Part shown: positions 42,892-53,493 of the stretch, one piece after another
How positions within the stretch are numbered: the first letter of the stretch is position 1
How the letters are laid out: every line of letters begins with the position of its first letter
Assembly: GCA_963851405.1 (NCBI GenBank)
Contig: CAWKPB010000004.1
Span: 147,402 to 211,401, forward strand
DNA length: 64,000 nucleotides
Source: JANPBY01 sp963851405
GTDB lineage: Bacteria; Actinomycetota; Actinomycetes; DATJPE01
Direction: 5' to 3'
Translations under genes and position numbers: made by a program
Notes under the pieces: generated by a model
The model's input: the letters and a program-made list of their open reading frames with translations, nothing else
Told to the model about the DNA's origin: nothing
Databases searched by the model: none

Positions 42892-45003
42892 ATGCCCACG
42901 CCCCGCGTCACCTCTCCCTCCGACACCTTCCCGCGCCAGATGGCGCGCACCGCACGCTTCAGCCTGGGCGTCCCACGGGCGTTCACGGTCTCGCAGGACG
43001 GCCAGCGCGTCGTCTTCTTGCGCTCACGCAGTGGGACCGACCGCACCGGGCTGCTCTGGTCACTGGACGTGACCACGGGCGAGGAGACGCTGCTGGTCGA
43101 TCCCGCCTCGTTGCTGGAGACCCAGGACGAGGCTCTCTCACCCGAGGAACGGGCCCGCCGGGAGCGGCTACGCGAGGGTGGCGCGGGGGTCACCTCGTAT
43201 GCGACCGACCAGGCGACCACCACCGCCGCGTTTGCGCTCTCCTCGCGACTGTTCACCGCGGACCTGCGGGACGGCACCACCCGGGAGCTGCCGGCCGCAG
43301 GCGCGGTCATCGACCCACGGGTGTCCCCGGACGGGCGCTGGGTCACCTATGTCGCGACCGGCGGCCTGCACGTCGTCGCTACCGATGGCACCGGCGGCCA
43401 CCCCCTCGCCGAGTCCGCGGCGGCCTCCGAGACCTGGGGCCTGGCCGAGTTCGTGGCCAGCGAAGAGCTGGGGCGCTATCGCGGCCACTGGTGGCTGCCG
43501 GACTCCGAGGGCCTGCTCGTCGCGCACGTCGACAACAGCCCCGTACAGACCTGGTGGGTCGCGGACCCGGCGCACCCGGAGTCCCAACCGCATCCCCATC
43601 GGTACCCCGCCGCAGGCACCAACAACGCCGAGGTACGGCTGTGGAGGGTCGCCCTGGACGGAAGCCGTACCGAACTGGCCTGGGATCGGGAGGCGTTCCC
43701 CTACCTCGTCGACGTCCACGTCACCGCCGACGACCCCGGCTTGGTGCTGGTGATGGATCGGCGGCAGGGCCAGCAGCAGGTGCTGGCCGTGGACCCGGCC
43801 GAACCCAGCGGACTGCGCATCCTGCGCGAACTGCGAGACGACGCCTGGGTGGACGTGATCCCCGGGTCCCCGACCTGGTGGGACGGGCAGCTGGTCACGG
43901 TCGAGGTCTCGGACGACACCTACCGGCTGTGTCTGGATGGGCAACCCTTCTCCCCGATCGGCTTGCAGGTCCGGGGCATCCTCAACGTCACCGATGAAGG
44001 GCTGGTCGTCGCGGCCCACCACGACCCCGTCGAGCGCCGCGTGGTCCTGCTCAGGGCCGACGGCGCGCTCACGGAGCTGGGACCCGCCGACGCGCTGGTC
44101 GCCGGCACCAGAGAAGGCGGAACCACCGTGCTCCGGACCGAGACGCTCGATTCAACCGGCCCTTCGGTGACCGTGACCCACGGCGGGTCCGCGGTCGAGA
44201 TCAACTCGCTGGCCGAAGACCCCGGGTTCACTCCTCGCGCGCGCCTGGTGCCCGGCCCCTACGACGGAGCCCGAACGGTGGTCCTGCTGCCGACCGGCTG
44301 GTCGCCGGCCGACGGACCGTTGCCGGTGATCTTGTCGCCGTACGGCGGGCCACACGCGGCCATGGTCGTCCACGCCGGCCGCGCGTACCTCGAGGAGCAG
44401 TGGATCGCCGACCAGGGGTTCGCGGTCGTGGTCGCCGACGGTCACGGGACCCCCGGCAGCCCCTCCTGGGAGCGCGAGATGCGGCTGGACGTCGCAACTC
44501 CGGCGTTGGAGGGGCAGGTCCGCGGCCTGGAGGCTGCGGCCAGGGCGTACCCCGAGGCCGTCGATCTGAGTCGGGTGGGCATCCGGGGCTGGTCCTTCGG
44601 CGGCTACCTGGCCGCCCTGGCGGTCCTGAAACGGCCAGACGTCTTCCACGCTGCGGTCGCTGGAGCACCGCCGAGCGACTGGGCGCTGTACGACACCGCC
44701 TACACCGAGCGCTATCTCGGGCTCCCGACCGAGCAACCGGAGGTGTACGAAGCGACGTCCCTGCTCCCGCTCGCTCCGCTCCTCGAGCGGCCGCTCCTGA
44801 TCATCCACGGACTCGCGGACGACAACGTGGTCGTGGCCCACTCGCTACGACTGTCGCGCGCGCTGCTCGAAGCGGGCCGCCCGCACCAGGTCCTGCCGTT
44901 GTCCGGCGTGACCCACATGACGCCACAAGAGGTCGTGACCGAGAACATCCTCCGCCTAGAACTCGCGTTCCTCCGTCAGGCGCTGGGTGAGGCAGGCGCG
45001 TGA
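42892..45003 (+). CDS. S9-family (dipeptidyl peptidase IV-like) serine peptidase
   Basis: The 703 aa comprise an N-terminal beta-propeller (residues about 30-430) with DPPIV-type SEELGRYRGHWWLPDS and a C-terminal alpha/beta hydrolase. Nucleophile Ser is in IRGWSFGGYLAAL, Asp in HGLADDNVVV and His in SGVTHMT. No signal peptide is seen, so it is cytosolic and probably cleaves short peptides. It lies beside a peptide importer, which would fit a salvage route. ATG 42892 is chosen from the family start and the CAAGAT box 6 nt upstream. Confidence 0.92.
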   Translation: MPTPRVTSPSDTFPRQMARTARFSLGVPRAFTVSQDGQRVVFLRSRSGTDRTGLLWSLDVTTGEETLLVDPASLLETQDEALSPEERARRERLREGGAGVTSYATDQATTTAAFALSSRLFTADLRDGTTRELPAAGAVIDPRVSPDGRWVTYVATGGLHVVATDGTGGHPLAESAAASETWGLAEFVASEELGRYRGHWWLPDSEGLLVAHVDNSPVQTWWVADPAHPESQPHPHRYPAAGTNNAEVRLWRVALDGSRTELAWDREAFPYLVDVHVTADDPGLVLVMDRRQGQQQVLAVDPAEPSGLRILRELRDDAWVDVIPGSPTWWDGQLVTVEVSDDTYRLCLDGQPFSPIGLQVRGILNVTDEGLVVAAHHDPVERRVVLLRADGALTELGPADALVAGTREGGTTVLRTETLDSTGPSVTVTHGGSAVEINSLAEDPGFTPRARLVPGPYDGARTVVLLPTGWSPADGPLPVILSPYGGPHAAMVVHAGRAYLEEQWIADQGFAVVVADGHGTPGSPSWEREMRLDVATPALEGQVRGLEAAARAYPEAVDLSRVGIRGWSFGGYLAALAVLKRPDVFHAAVAGAPPSDWALYDTAYTERYLGLPTEQPEVYEATSLLPLAPLLERPLLIIHGLADDNVVVAHSLRLSRALLEAGRPHQVLPLSGVTHMTPQEVVTENILRLELAFLRQALGEAGA

Positions 45004-45017
45004 CGCATGCTCGTCAC
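45000..45017. terminator. Short hairpin over the peptidase stop codon
   Basis: GTGACG (45000-45005) and CGTCAC (45012-45017) with a 6-base loop. It includes the TGA and lies between convergent genes. Confidence 0.3.
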
Positions 45018-45029
45018 AGCCTGAAGCGG

Positions 45030-46165
<1,136 letters not shown>

Positions 46166-46169
<4 letters not shown>

Positions 46170-47200
46170 GCCGTCCCCCCAGCAATAGCGCCAAGCCGTT
46201 CAGCGGCGATGCCCTTGCGAACGCTCGGGTCGAGGTGGCATCGCACGTCGTGCCCGGGCTCGGCCATCAACAACTCGGGACGTTCGGTGTCGCACAACCC
46301 CTCAGGGGCCAGGTCGGAGTAGGTGCAGCGCGGCCGAAACACGCAGCCCTTGGGCAACCGCAACATCGACGGAGGAGCACCGGGGATCGGATCCAACCGG
46401 TCCGCCACCTGGTCAAGTCGAGGCATCGAGGACAACAACCCGAGGGTGTAGGGCATCTGCGGCTTGTAGTAGATCTCGCGAACCGGCCCCGTCTCAACGA
46501 CCCGCCCGCCGTACATGACGACCACGTTGTCAGCGACGCTCGCCACGACCCCGAGGTCGTGGGTGATGACGATGATCGCCGTTCCGAATTCGGATTGCAG
46601 GTCCTTGAGTAGGTCCAGGATCTGCGCCTGGACCGTCACATCCAGGGCGGTCGTCGGCTCGTCGGCGATGATCAGCTCGGGGTCGTTGATCAGTGCCATC
46701 GCGATCATGACGCGCTGACGCATACCGCCGGACAACTGGTGCGGGTAGTCATCGATGCGCTTGGCGGCGTGCGGAATCCCCACCCGGTCCAGCATCGTGA
46801 TGGCGCGCTCGCGCGCTTCCTTCTTGGAGTCCCCTGAGTGGACCCGTCGAGCTTCGACCAGTTGCCGAGAGATGGAGTAGAAGGGGTGCAGCGAGGACAG
46901 CGGATCCTGGAAGATCATCGCCATCTTCTTGCCGCGCACGTCTCGCACTTCAGGGTCGCTTGCGGTGATCAGGTCCTGACCGTCGAGGCTGACCTCGCCG
47001 CTGATCTTCACCGCCTTGCGGTTGTGCAGGCCCATGATGGCCATGGCGGTCACGCTCTTGCCGGAGCCGGACTCACCGACCACCGCCAACGTCTCGCCGC
47101 GCGATACGGAGTACGAGACGTCGTTGACGGCCTGCAGCCAGCCATCCTCGGTGGGGAACGTCACGTTGAGATCGCGGACCTGCAAGAAGGCTTCGGTCAT
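46166..47200 (-). CDS. dppD: Peptide ABC transporter ATPase (DppD/OppD-like)
   Basis: The 344 aa show Walker A GESGSGKS, MIFQDPLSSLHP, signature LSGGMRQRVMIAMA, Walker B LIIADEPTTALD, and a Cys-rich C-terminus (CVFRPRCTYSDLAPEGLC). It pairs with DppF as the heterodimeric motor. Four-base overlaps with both neighbours (dppB stop, dppF start) indicate tight co-translation. Confidence 0.93.
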
Positions 47201-48186
47201 GCCAGCCTCACCCTCGGGTCGATCGCCGCATACAACAAGTCGACGATCAGGTTGGCGACGATGATGAAGGTCGCTGCCACCAAGGTGACGCCGACGATCA
47301 CCGCAAGGTCGTAGTCCAGGACCGATCGGATCGACAGAGTGCCGATGCCCGGCAGCGAGAAGATGCTCTCGGTGATGATCGCGCCACCCAGCAGCCCGGC
47401 GAGGTCAAGGCCGGCAGCGGTCACGAGCGGGGAGAGTCCCGCGCGGAAGGCATGGCGGGTCACGACCGTGCGCTCGGGCAAGCCCTTCGAACGCGCGGTA
47501 CGGACATAGTCGTCCCCGAGCGTCTCGAGCATCTGCCCGCGGGTGATCCTGGAGTAGAAGGCGGCGTAGAGAATGGCCAGCGCGACCCAGGGCAACAGCA
47601 GCGTCTGGAACCAAGCCACCGGGTCAACCCACAAGGGTTCCCAGTTCGGCGCGGGTAACAACTGCCAGTCCAAGATGACGATGAAGTACAACAACAAGCC
47701 GATGAAGAACGAAGGAAGCGAATAGCCCGCTAACGCGACACCCATGAGGCCCTTGTCCACCCAGGTGCCCCGTCTGAGCGCCGCCACGATGCCGATCGCG
47801 ATGCCAACGATCATCCAGAGCACGAACGCGCCGAGCGCCAGGCTGACCGAGACCGGCAGCGCCTCCTTGATCAGGACGGTGACTTCCTCACCCTGGCGGA
47901 AGGAGTATCCGAGGCACGGCGCAGCACACTCAAACGTCTGAGTGCCCGATCCGTAGGTGCGCCCCACCACGATGCCCTTGGCGAATTCGGTGTACTGCTG
48001 CCACAGCGGCAGATCCAGGCCAAGCCGCACGCGGTTCGCTTCGACGATCGCGGGCGTGCAGGCCTTGCCACACGTCAGTCGCGCAACATCAGTGGGGATG
48101 ACCGAGAAGAGCAGGAACACGACCATGCTCAAGGCGATGAGCATCCCGAACATCGACAAAATCCGACGCACGACATAACCAGCCAC
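47197..48186 (-). CDS. dppB: Peptide ABC transporter permease (DppB/OppB-like)
   Basis: This 329-aa, six-helix permease has the DppB N-terminal helix (YVVRRILSMFGMLIALSMVV), an extracytoplasmic loop with paired Cys (LTCGKACTPAIVEANR; FECAAPC) and the EAA-like cytoplasmic loop (DYVRTARSKGLPERTVVTRH). It forms the channel with DppC. It starts 112 bp after the strong hairpin that follows the binding-protein gene, which probably lowers its expression relative to the binding protein. Confidence 0.93.
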   Translation of the reverse strand: MAGYVVRRILSMFGMLIALSMVVFLLFSVIPTDVARLTCGKACTPAIVEANRVRLGLDLPLWQQYTEFAKGIVVGRTYGSGTQTFECAAPCLGYSFRQGEEVTVLIKEALPVSVSLALGAFVLWMIVGIAIGIVAALRRGTWVDKGLMGVALAGYSLPSFFIGLLLYFIVILDWQLLPAPNWEPLWVDPVAWFQTLLLPWVALAILYAAFYSRITRGQMLETLGDDYVRTARSKGLPERTVVTRHAFRAGLSPLVTAAGLDLAGLLGGAIITESIFSLPGIGTLSIRSVLDYDLAVIVGVTLVAATFIIVANLIVDLLYAAIDPRVRLA

Positions 48187-48298
48187 GAAGGGGTCCTTCC
48201 TGCCGCGGGAAACTCAGGGGTCAGTCTGTCCCTACTTACGCCGCGATGCGGCTCAAAGCCAAACAATCAACAAGCAGATCTTTCCCAGAAGCAGACCT

Positions 48299-48338
48299 GA
48301 CCCGGCTCCCGAGTGCTTGCGCACTCGGGAGCCGGGTC
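48299..48338 (-). terminator. Perfect 18-bp hairpin between binding-protein and permease genes
   Basis: Stem arms 48299-48316 and 48321-48338 pair without mismatch around TTGC. It begins 7 bases past the stop of the binding-protein gene and has no T-run. Such hairpins in transporter operons slow 3' decay and cut read-through, raising binding-protein yield over the membrane subunits. Confidence 0.7.
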
Positions 48339-48345
48339 GAGGGGT

Positions 48346-50097
48346 CTAGCTGGACTGCACCCACAGGGCGCCGTACGGCCAGGAGCCGTACGCCGGCCAT
48401 AGGTAGAGCCCGCTCTCGCCGACCGACGAGCCACCGATGCGCTGGTCGCGCCCGAAGCGGGTCGGAATGGCGAAGCCCTTCTCCATGGAGGACTTGTTCA
48501 GCTCCTGCCACAGAGTGGCCTGAGTTTGGCGGTCCTGCTCGACCTTCGCGGCGTCAGACGCTGCGATGAACTCCTCGTCCTCGATCTGGCTGAGGTTGAA
48601 GCCACCCGCGGGGGTGAAGAGCTCAGGAATAACGGTCGAGGCGTTGGGCCAGTCCGGGCCCCAACCGGCCGAGATGAGTTCGTGAGCCTTCTCCGGGTCG
48701 AAGACGACGCCGTAGTAGGCGCCAGCCTCGATCGGGTTCAGCTTCACGGTGATGTCAGCCTTGCCCAGGCTGTCCTGGACCACAGCAGCAGCCTTGTCGT
48801 TGTCCGGCGACTGCGGGTAGTCGAAGGTGACGGTCGGCATGGCTTCGCCCGACTCAGAGATGAGCTGCTTGGCGTACTCCGGGTCCCCAGTGTCAGGAAT
48901 CGGCTGGCCGAGCAGGTCTTCCCAGAGGCCGGTAGGCGCGTAGTCGATACCGATGTTGGGCTTGATCGTGCCGTCTGCGAAGTCACCGGCGTAGTTGCCG
49001 CCGGCCACCGTGCGCAGAGCGTCGCGGTCGAGGGCCGCCATCATGGCCTGACGCTGCTTCTGGTTGGTCACCTTCTGGGTGTTGATCGCGTAGTAGCGAA
49101 CGTACGGGTCAAGCCCGTCCACCCGACGACCCTCGAGGGTCGGGTCCGTGAACGTCGTCGCCAGGTCAGCAGACCCGATGTCGGCGGTCAGCGCGAACGC
49201 GTCGTCACCACTGCTGGTCACGACCCGCTGAGTCGACACCGACGGGTCGATGCCGAACTCGAACTCATAGGAGTCCAGGTACGCCGGACGGTACGGGTCG
49301 GAGTCCTTGTTCCAGTTCGGGTTGCGAACTAGGACGAAGGAGCCGCCCTTGCCCTTTTCATAGGTCTCGATCTGGTACGGACCAGACGAGACGGGCTTGT
49401 CGTCGTACTTCTCGCCGGTGTCCGCGGACTCGGGAACCGGAGCGAACGACGCCAAGGTGACGGTGTAGTTGAAGTCAGGCACCGGCTGGCCGAGGTTGAA
49501 CGTGATCGTCAAGTTGTCGTCGGAGCAGACGATCGCCGAGTCGAACGCAGCGGTGTCGTTCTTCGCGCTGGTGTCGTACGGCCCCTTGTAAACCGAGGCG
49601 CCGTCCTTGTCCTTCGGGATGTCCAGCATGGAGATCGCATAGGTCGGACCGTTGGTGATGATGTCGGTCGCGAACGTGCGAGACACGCCGTACTTGATGT
49701 CGGAGCAGCCAACCGGCGACCCGTCCTGGAACGTGATGCCATCACGCAACGTGAACGTCCACTCGGTGCTGTCCTCGTTGGCCGTACCGGTGTCGGTCGC
49801 CATGTCCGGGGTCAGCGTGGTGCCCTCGGCGTTGTCCTCCGAGTACTGATACGCAGTCAGCGTCCGGAAGATCGTGCCGCTAAACAGCGCGAGGTCCTCA
49901 CCGGTGTAGACCCGCTGGGGGTCGACGTTGTTGAACTGCTCGCGGAATTCGAGGAAGTAGGCCGTACCGCCCGTCTGGGGCGACCCGCCGTCTCCGCTTC
50001 CTCCGCCATCGCTACTGGAGCCACCGCACGCAGCGAGCAACAAGGCGCCCGTAGCTGCGAGGGCGACCGTGCGTAGGCCGTGTTTGGCCACACCCAT
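48346..50097 (-). CDS. dppA: Peptide-binding lipoprotein (DppA/OppA-like, SBP family 5)
   Basis: The 583 aa have a signal peptide with lipobox LLLAACGG (Cys25), a Gly/Ser linker, then the family 5 fold (YRTLTAYQYSEDNAEG-like start; SGPYQIETYEKGKGGSFVLV with RNPNWN). The mature protein is lipid-anchored outside the membrane and hands peptides to DppBC. ATG 50097 has a strong AGGAGGA site. The gene lies between dppC and dppB, an order unlike the usual A-B-C-D-F. Confidence 0.92.
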   Translation of the reverse strand: MGVAKHGLRTVALAATGALLLAACGGSSSDGGGSGDGGSPQTGGTAYFLEFREQFNNVDPQRVYTGEDLALFSGTIFRTLTAYQYSEDNAEGTTLTPDMATDTGTANEDSTEWTFTLRDGITFQDGSPVGCSDIKYGVSRTFATDIITNGPTYAISMLDIPKDKDGASVYKGPYDTSAKNDTAAFDSAIVCSDDNLTITFNLGQPVPDFNYTVTLASFAPVPESADTGEKYDDKPVSSGPYQIETYEKGKGGSFVLVRNPNWNKDSDPYRPAYLDSYEFEFGIDPSVSTQRVVTSSGDDAFALTADIGSADLATTFTDPTLEGRRVDGLDPYVRYYAINTQKVTNQKQRQAMMAALDRDALRTVAGGNYAGDFADGTIKPNIGIDYAPTGLWEDLLGQPIPDTGDPEYAKQLISESGEAMPTVTFDYPQSPDNDKAAAVVQDSLGKADITVKLNPIEAGAYYGVVFDPEKAHELISAGWGPDWPNASTVIPELFTPAGGFNLSQIEDEEFIAASDAAKVEQDRQTQATLWQELNKSSMEKGFAIPTRFGRDQRIGGSSVGESGLYLWPAYGSWPYGALWVQSS

Positions 50098-50119
50098 GTC
50101 ATTTCCTCCTGATCGTGGT

Positions 50120-50137
50120 CCGGGACGGTCGTCCCGG
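50120..50137 (-). other. 8-bp hairpin in the dppC-dppA spacer
   Basis: CCGGGACG (50120-50127) and CGTCCCGG (50130-50137) pair around two bases, just upstream of the dppA ribosome site. It may be a processing or pausing element. Confidence 0.35.
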
Positions 50138-50163
50138 GCCGTATCCCGCGCGTGCGGCGGGAA

Positions 50164-50189
50164 GTCCCCTGGCTCCGAGCGCCAGGGAC
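50164..50189 (-). terminator. Hairpin after dppC
   Basis: GTCCCCTGGC (50164-50173) and GCCAGGGAC (50181-50189) pair with one bulged C, 17 bases past the dppC stop. There is no T-run. It probably protects or attenuates the dppC transcript before dppA. Confidence 0.4.
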
Positions 50190-50205
50190 ATCTGTGGAGG
50201 CCGGC

Positions 50206-51213
50206 TCATACGCGGCCAGCCTTCGGGTCGAGCGCGTCACGAACCGCGTCTCCGAAGAGGTTGAACGTCAACACGACGATGAACAAGGTGAGGCCCGGGA
50301 TCCACAGCAACGTGGGGATCGTGTTGAAGTAGCGAGTCGAGTCGCCCAGCATCGCGCCCCAGGTGGGGGTGGGCGGAAGCACACCGACGCCGAGGAACGC
50401 GAGCGCCGCCTCGGAGGCGATGATCGTCGGGAAAGTGATCGTCGCCACCACCAGGATCGGCGCCCACAAGTTGGGCAGCAGCTCCTTGAACAGGATCCGG
50501 TTGGTGCCGGATCCGAGCGACACCGCCGACTCGACGAACTCACGTTCTCGCAGGCTCAGCACCTGTCCGCGGATGATGCGGGCGAGGTAGGGCCAGCCGA
50601 ACAGGCTGAAGATCAGAATCAGGTAGGTGATCCGGGCCCATTGGGTCGGCAGGCCCAGCGCCGCGAGACGCTCGGTGAGCGGCTGCGCCATGGCCAGCGC
50701 GATGAGGATCAGCGGGAACGCGATCACGAGGTCCATGAGGCGGCCGAGGCCCTGGTCGACAGCGCCGCGCGAGTAGCCGGAGACGATCCCGACGACCGTG
50801 CCCAGGACGACGATGATGACCGTGGAGGCCGTGGCGATGATGAGTGAGGTCCGGGCCCCGTAGAGCAGTCGACCGGCAATGTCGCGGCCGGTGCCCGGCT
50901 CGACGCCGAGCGGGTGGTCCCAGCTCAACCCGCCCTTGTCCCACCAGGGCGCGTCTCTGGCCCAGCCGAGCGGCAGCCCACCGATGTCGTTGTCGAGCGC
51001 GCCGGCGTCGAAGGTGTAGGGGTCCACCCCGATCAACCGGGCGATCAGCGGTGCGAAGACCGCCACGATCACCACGAGCATGATGACGGCCAGGGAAATC
51101 ATCCCGGCCTTGTCGCGCCGAAGCCGCGACCAGGCGATCTGCTTGAGCGACCGACCCGCAATCTCTTCTTCTTCATCGGCCGTGGTGACCGGGGGTGCGT
51201 CGACAACACTCAT
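50206..51213 (-). CDS. dppC: Peptide ABC transporter permease (DppC/OppC-like)
   Basis: The 335 aa have a cytosolic N-terminus (RSLKQIAWSRLRRDKAGMIS), the OppC-type first helix (LAVIMLVVIVAVFAPLIARL), HPLGVEPGTGRDIAGRLLYG and the cytoplasmic EAA loop (REREFVESAVSLGSGTNRIL). About six helices are present. It is the first gene of the importer operon. ATG 51213 is chosen from a weak GAGAGGGG and family length. A 17-bp inverted repeat and a candidate promoter lie upstream. Confidence 0.92.
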   Translation of the reverse strand: MSVVDAPPVTTADEEEEIAGRSLKQIAWSRLRRDKAGMISLAVIMLVVIVAVFAPLIARLIGVDPYTFDAGALDNDIGGLPLGWARDAPWWDKGGLSWDHPLGVEPGTGRDIAGRLLYGARTSLIIATASTVIIVVLGTVVGIVSGYSRGAVDQGLGRLMDLVIAFPLILIALAMAQPLTERLAALGLPTQWARITYLILIFSLFGWPYLARIIRGQVLSLREREFVESAVSLGSGTNRILFKELLPNLWAPILVVATITFPTIIASEAALAFLGVGVLPPTPTWGAMLGDSTRYFNTIPTLLWIPGLTLFIVVLTFNLFGDAVRDALDPKAGRV

Positions 51214-51228
51214 GCGCGTGGGGACCCC

Positions 51229-51317
51229 TCTCGAGATCGTCGAGACACCATGGCCAGAACGCACCGTCGAGTCGACGGGACGCCCGAACGCTACGACACA
51301 GGTCATGGCTCGCCCAA
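51229..51317 (-). promoter_or_regulatory. Candidate dpp promoter and operator
   Basis: Minus strand TTGGGC (51317-51312), 18 bp, TAGCGT (51293-51288). Downstream, TCTCGA (51229-51234) and TCGAGA (51240-51245) form a perfect inverted repeat between promoter and start codon. Confidence 0.35.
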
Positions 51318-51404
51318 CGATGGACGCGCCTCGTGTCCATATCGTGATCCGACCGAGGCCCGACCGCAGCCGATTCGGCAGGTTCAGGCCCCCAAGGCCG
51401 AAAA

Positions 51405-53303
51405 TCAGCCCTTCTTGGCCCGCCCGCGGGTCTTTTCCCGCTCGGTGCGGTCGAGCACCAGTTTGCGCAACCGCACGGTCGCGGGTGTGACCTCGACGCA
51501 CTCGTCCTCGCGGCAGAACTCCAGGGCTTGTTCCATCGACATCTGCTTGTGCGGGATCAGCGGGACGAGGATGTCCCCCGAGGACTGCCGCATGTTGGTG
51601 AGCTTCTTCTCCTTGGTGGCATTGACGTCCATGTCATCGGACCGGGAGTTCTCCCCCACGATCATGCCTTCGTAGACCTCAGTGCCGGGGCCGACGAACA
51701 TGGTCCCCCGCTCCTGCAGGTTGGCGAGCGCGAACCCGGTGGTGGCGCCGGACCGGTCAGCGACCAAGGATCCGGTGGGCCGGGTGCGGAGATCCCCGTG
51801 CCATTTTTCGTAACGGGCGAAGACGTGGTGAAGCAGCCCGGTGCCCCGGGTTTCGGTGAGGAACTCGGTACGGAAGCCGATCAGGCCGCGTGCCGGCACG
51901 ACGTACTCCATCCGGACCCAGCCGGTACCGTGGTTGACCATCTGTTCCATCCGGCCCTTCCGAAGGGCCATCAGCTGGGTGACAACGCCGAGGTAGTCCT
52001 CGGGAATGTCGACGGTCAGATGCTCCATCGGCTCGTGGATCGACCCGTCGACCAGCTTGGTCACGACCTGGGGCTTGCCGACAGTCAGCTCGAAGCCCTC
52101 GCGGCGCATCATCTCCACCAGGATCGCGAGCTGCAGCTCGCCGCGGCCCTGGACCTCCCAGGTGTCCGGGCGGTCGGTGGGGACAACTCGAATCGACACG
52201 TTGCCGATCAGCTCGGCGTCGAGGCGGGTCTTCACCAGGCGTGCGGTCAGCTTCTTCCCGCTCCGACCGGCCAGTGGTGCGGTGTTGATTCCGATGGTCA
52301 TGGAGATGGACGGCTCGTCGACGGTGATGACCGGCAGCGGACGCGGGTCCTCGAGGTCGGCGAGCGTCTCCCCGATGGTGATGTCCGGGATGCCGGCCAC
52401 CGCGATGATGTCGCCTGGGCGGGCGCGTTCGACCGGAACGCGTTCCAGCGCCTCGGTCATGAGCAGCTCGGTGACCTTGACTCGCTCAGTGGTCCCGTCG
52501 GCTCGGCACCACGCGACTGTCTGACCGCGGCTGATCTCGCCCTCGTGCACCCGGCACAACGCCAGCCGGCCGAGGTAGGGGCTGGAGTCGAGGTTGGTGA
52601 CGTGCGCCTGAAGCGGCGCGCCCTCGGTGTAGGCGGGCGCCGGGACGGTCTTGACCAACGTCGTGAAAAGCGCCTCGAGGTCCGGGGCTTCCGGTGAGGT
52701 GCCATCCGCAGGCCGCTCCAGGGACGCACGGCCGGCCTTGGCATGGCAGTAGATGATCGGGAACTCGATCTGCTCCTCGTCCGCGTCCAGATCGAGGAAG
52801 AGTTCATAGGTCTCGTCGACGACCTCGGCGATGCGGGCATCGGACCGGTCGACCTTGTTGATCACCAGCACCACCGGCAGCCGCTTCTGCAGAGCCTTGC
52901 GGAGCACGAAGCGGGTCTGCGGTAGCGGGCCTTCGGAGGCATCGACCAGCAGGAGCACGCCATCGACCATCTCCAGGCCGCGCTCGACCTCGCCGCCGAA
53001 GTCCGCGTGCCCTGGGGTGTCGATGATGTTGATCGTGACGTCGGAGCCATCGTCCATCCGGTGTCGTACCGCAGTGTTCTTGGCCAGGATGGTGATGCCT
53101 TTCTCGCGCTCGAGATCCATCGAGTCGAGGACCCGGTCGCGCACCGACCCCTCATCGGCCTGGTGCTCGGTGAACGCACCGGACTGCCAGAGCATCGAGT
53201 CGACGAGCGTGGTCTTGCCATGATCGACGTGAGCGACGATCGCGACATTGCGGAGGTCGGCTCGTTTGACCGCGGTGCCCGCGCCGTTGGGCGGCATAGC
53301 CAT
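51405..53303 (-). CDS. typA: Ribosome-associated GTPase TypA/BipA
   Basis: TypA/BipA acts on the ribosome in assembly and stress adaptation. The 632 aa have G1 AHVDHGKT, G3 DTPGHADFGGEV, G4 NKVD, then elongation-factor domains II, III and V and the BipA-specific C-terminus (HGTGWVRMEYVVPARGLIGF, GTMFVGPGTEVYEGMIVGEN). ATG 53303 is the first in-frame Met before the G1 strand; the ATG at 53297 is an alternative. Its place beside dpp genes and near mshB is common in actinobacteria. Confidence 0.95.
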   Translation of the reverse strand: MAMPPNGAGTAVKRADLRNVAIVAHVDHGKTTLVDSMLWQSGAFTEHQADEGSVRDRVLDSMDLEREKGITILAKNTAVRHRMDDGSDVTINIIDTPGHADFGGEVERGLEMVDGVLLLVDASEGPLPQTRFVLRKALQKRLPVVLVINKVDRSDARIAEVVDETYELFLDLDADEEQIEFPIIYCHAKAGRASLERPADGTSPEAPDLEALFTTLVKTVPAPAYTEGAPLQAHVTNLDSSPYLGRLALCRVHEGEISRGQTVAWCRADGTTERVKVTELLMTEALERVPVERARPGDIIAVAGIPDITIGETLADLEDPRPLPVITVDEPSISMTIGINTAPLAGRSGKKLTARLVKTRLDAELIGNVSIRVVPTDRPDTWEVQGRGELQLAILVEMMRREGFELTVGKPQVVTKLVDGSIHEPMEHLTVDIPEDYLGVVTQLMALRKGRMEQMVNHGTGWVRMEYVVPARGLIGFRTEFLTETRGTGLLHHVFARYEKWHGDLRTRPTGSLVADRSGATTGFALANLQERGTMFVGPGTEVYEGMIVGENSRSDDMDVNATKEKKLTNMRQSSGDILVPLIPHKQMSMEQALEFCREDECVEVTPATVRLRKLVLDRTEREKTRGRAKKG

Positions 53304-53493
53304 GCGTAGGTGCTCGTCTCTGTGGGCAGATCTGGGACAGATCCGTGGTGGAGGGGTGGCGGGCGGGCGTACGGCCCTGGCTCTAGGGTAGGCGGTGCAG
53401 ACGGCCTTCTCGCCGCTCGTCGTGCCACCGGAGGAACACAATGGTCACGGTGCCCGCAGGCACATCGCTCCACCTCGATTCCGGAATCGCCTG

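Noticed and set aside
53329..53343. GATCTG-GGA-CAGATC inverted repeat before typA as a regulatory site
   Set aside because: A single 6-bp palindrome built on a common GATC core. There are no further half-sites or spacing to a promoter to support a function.
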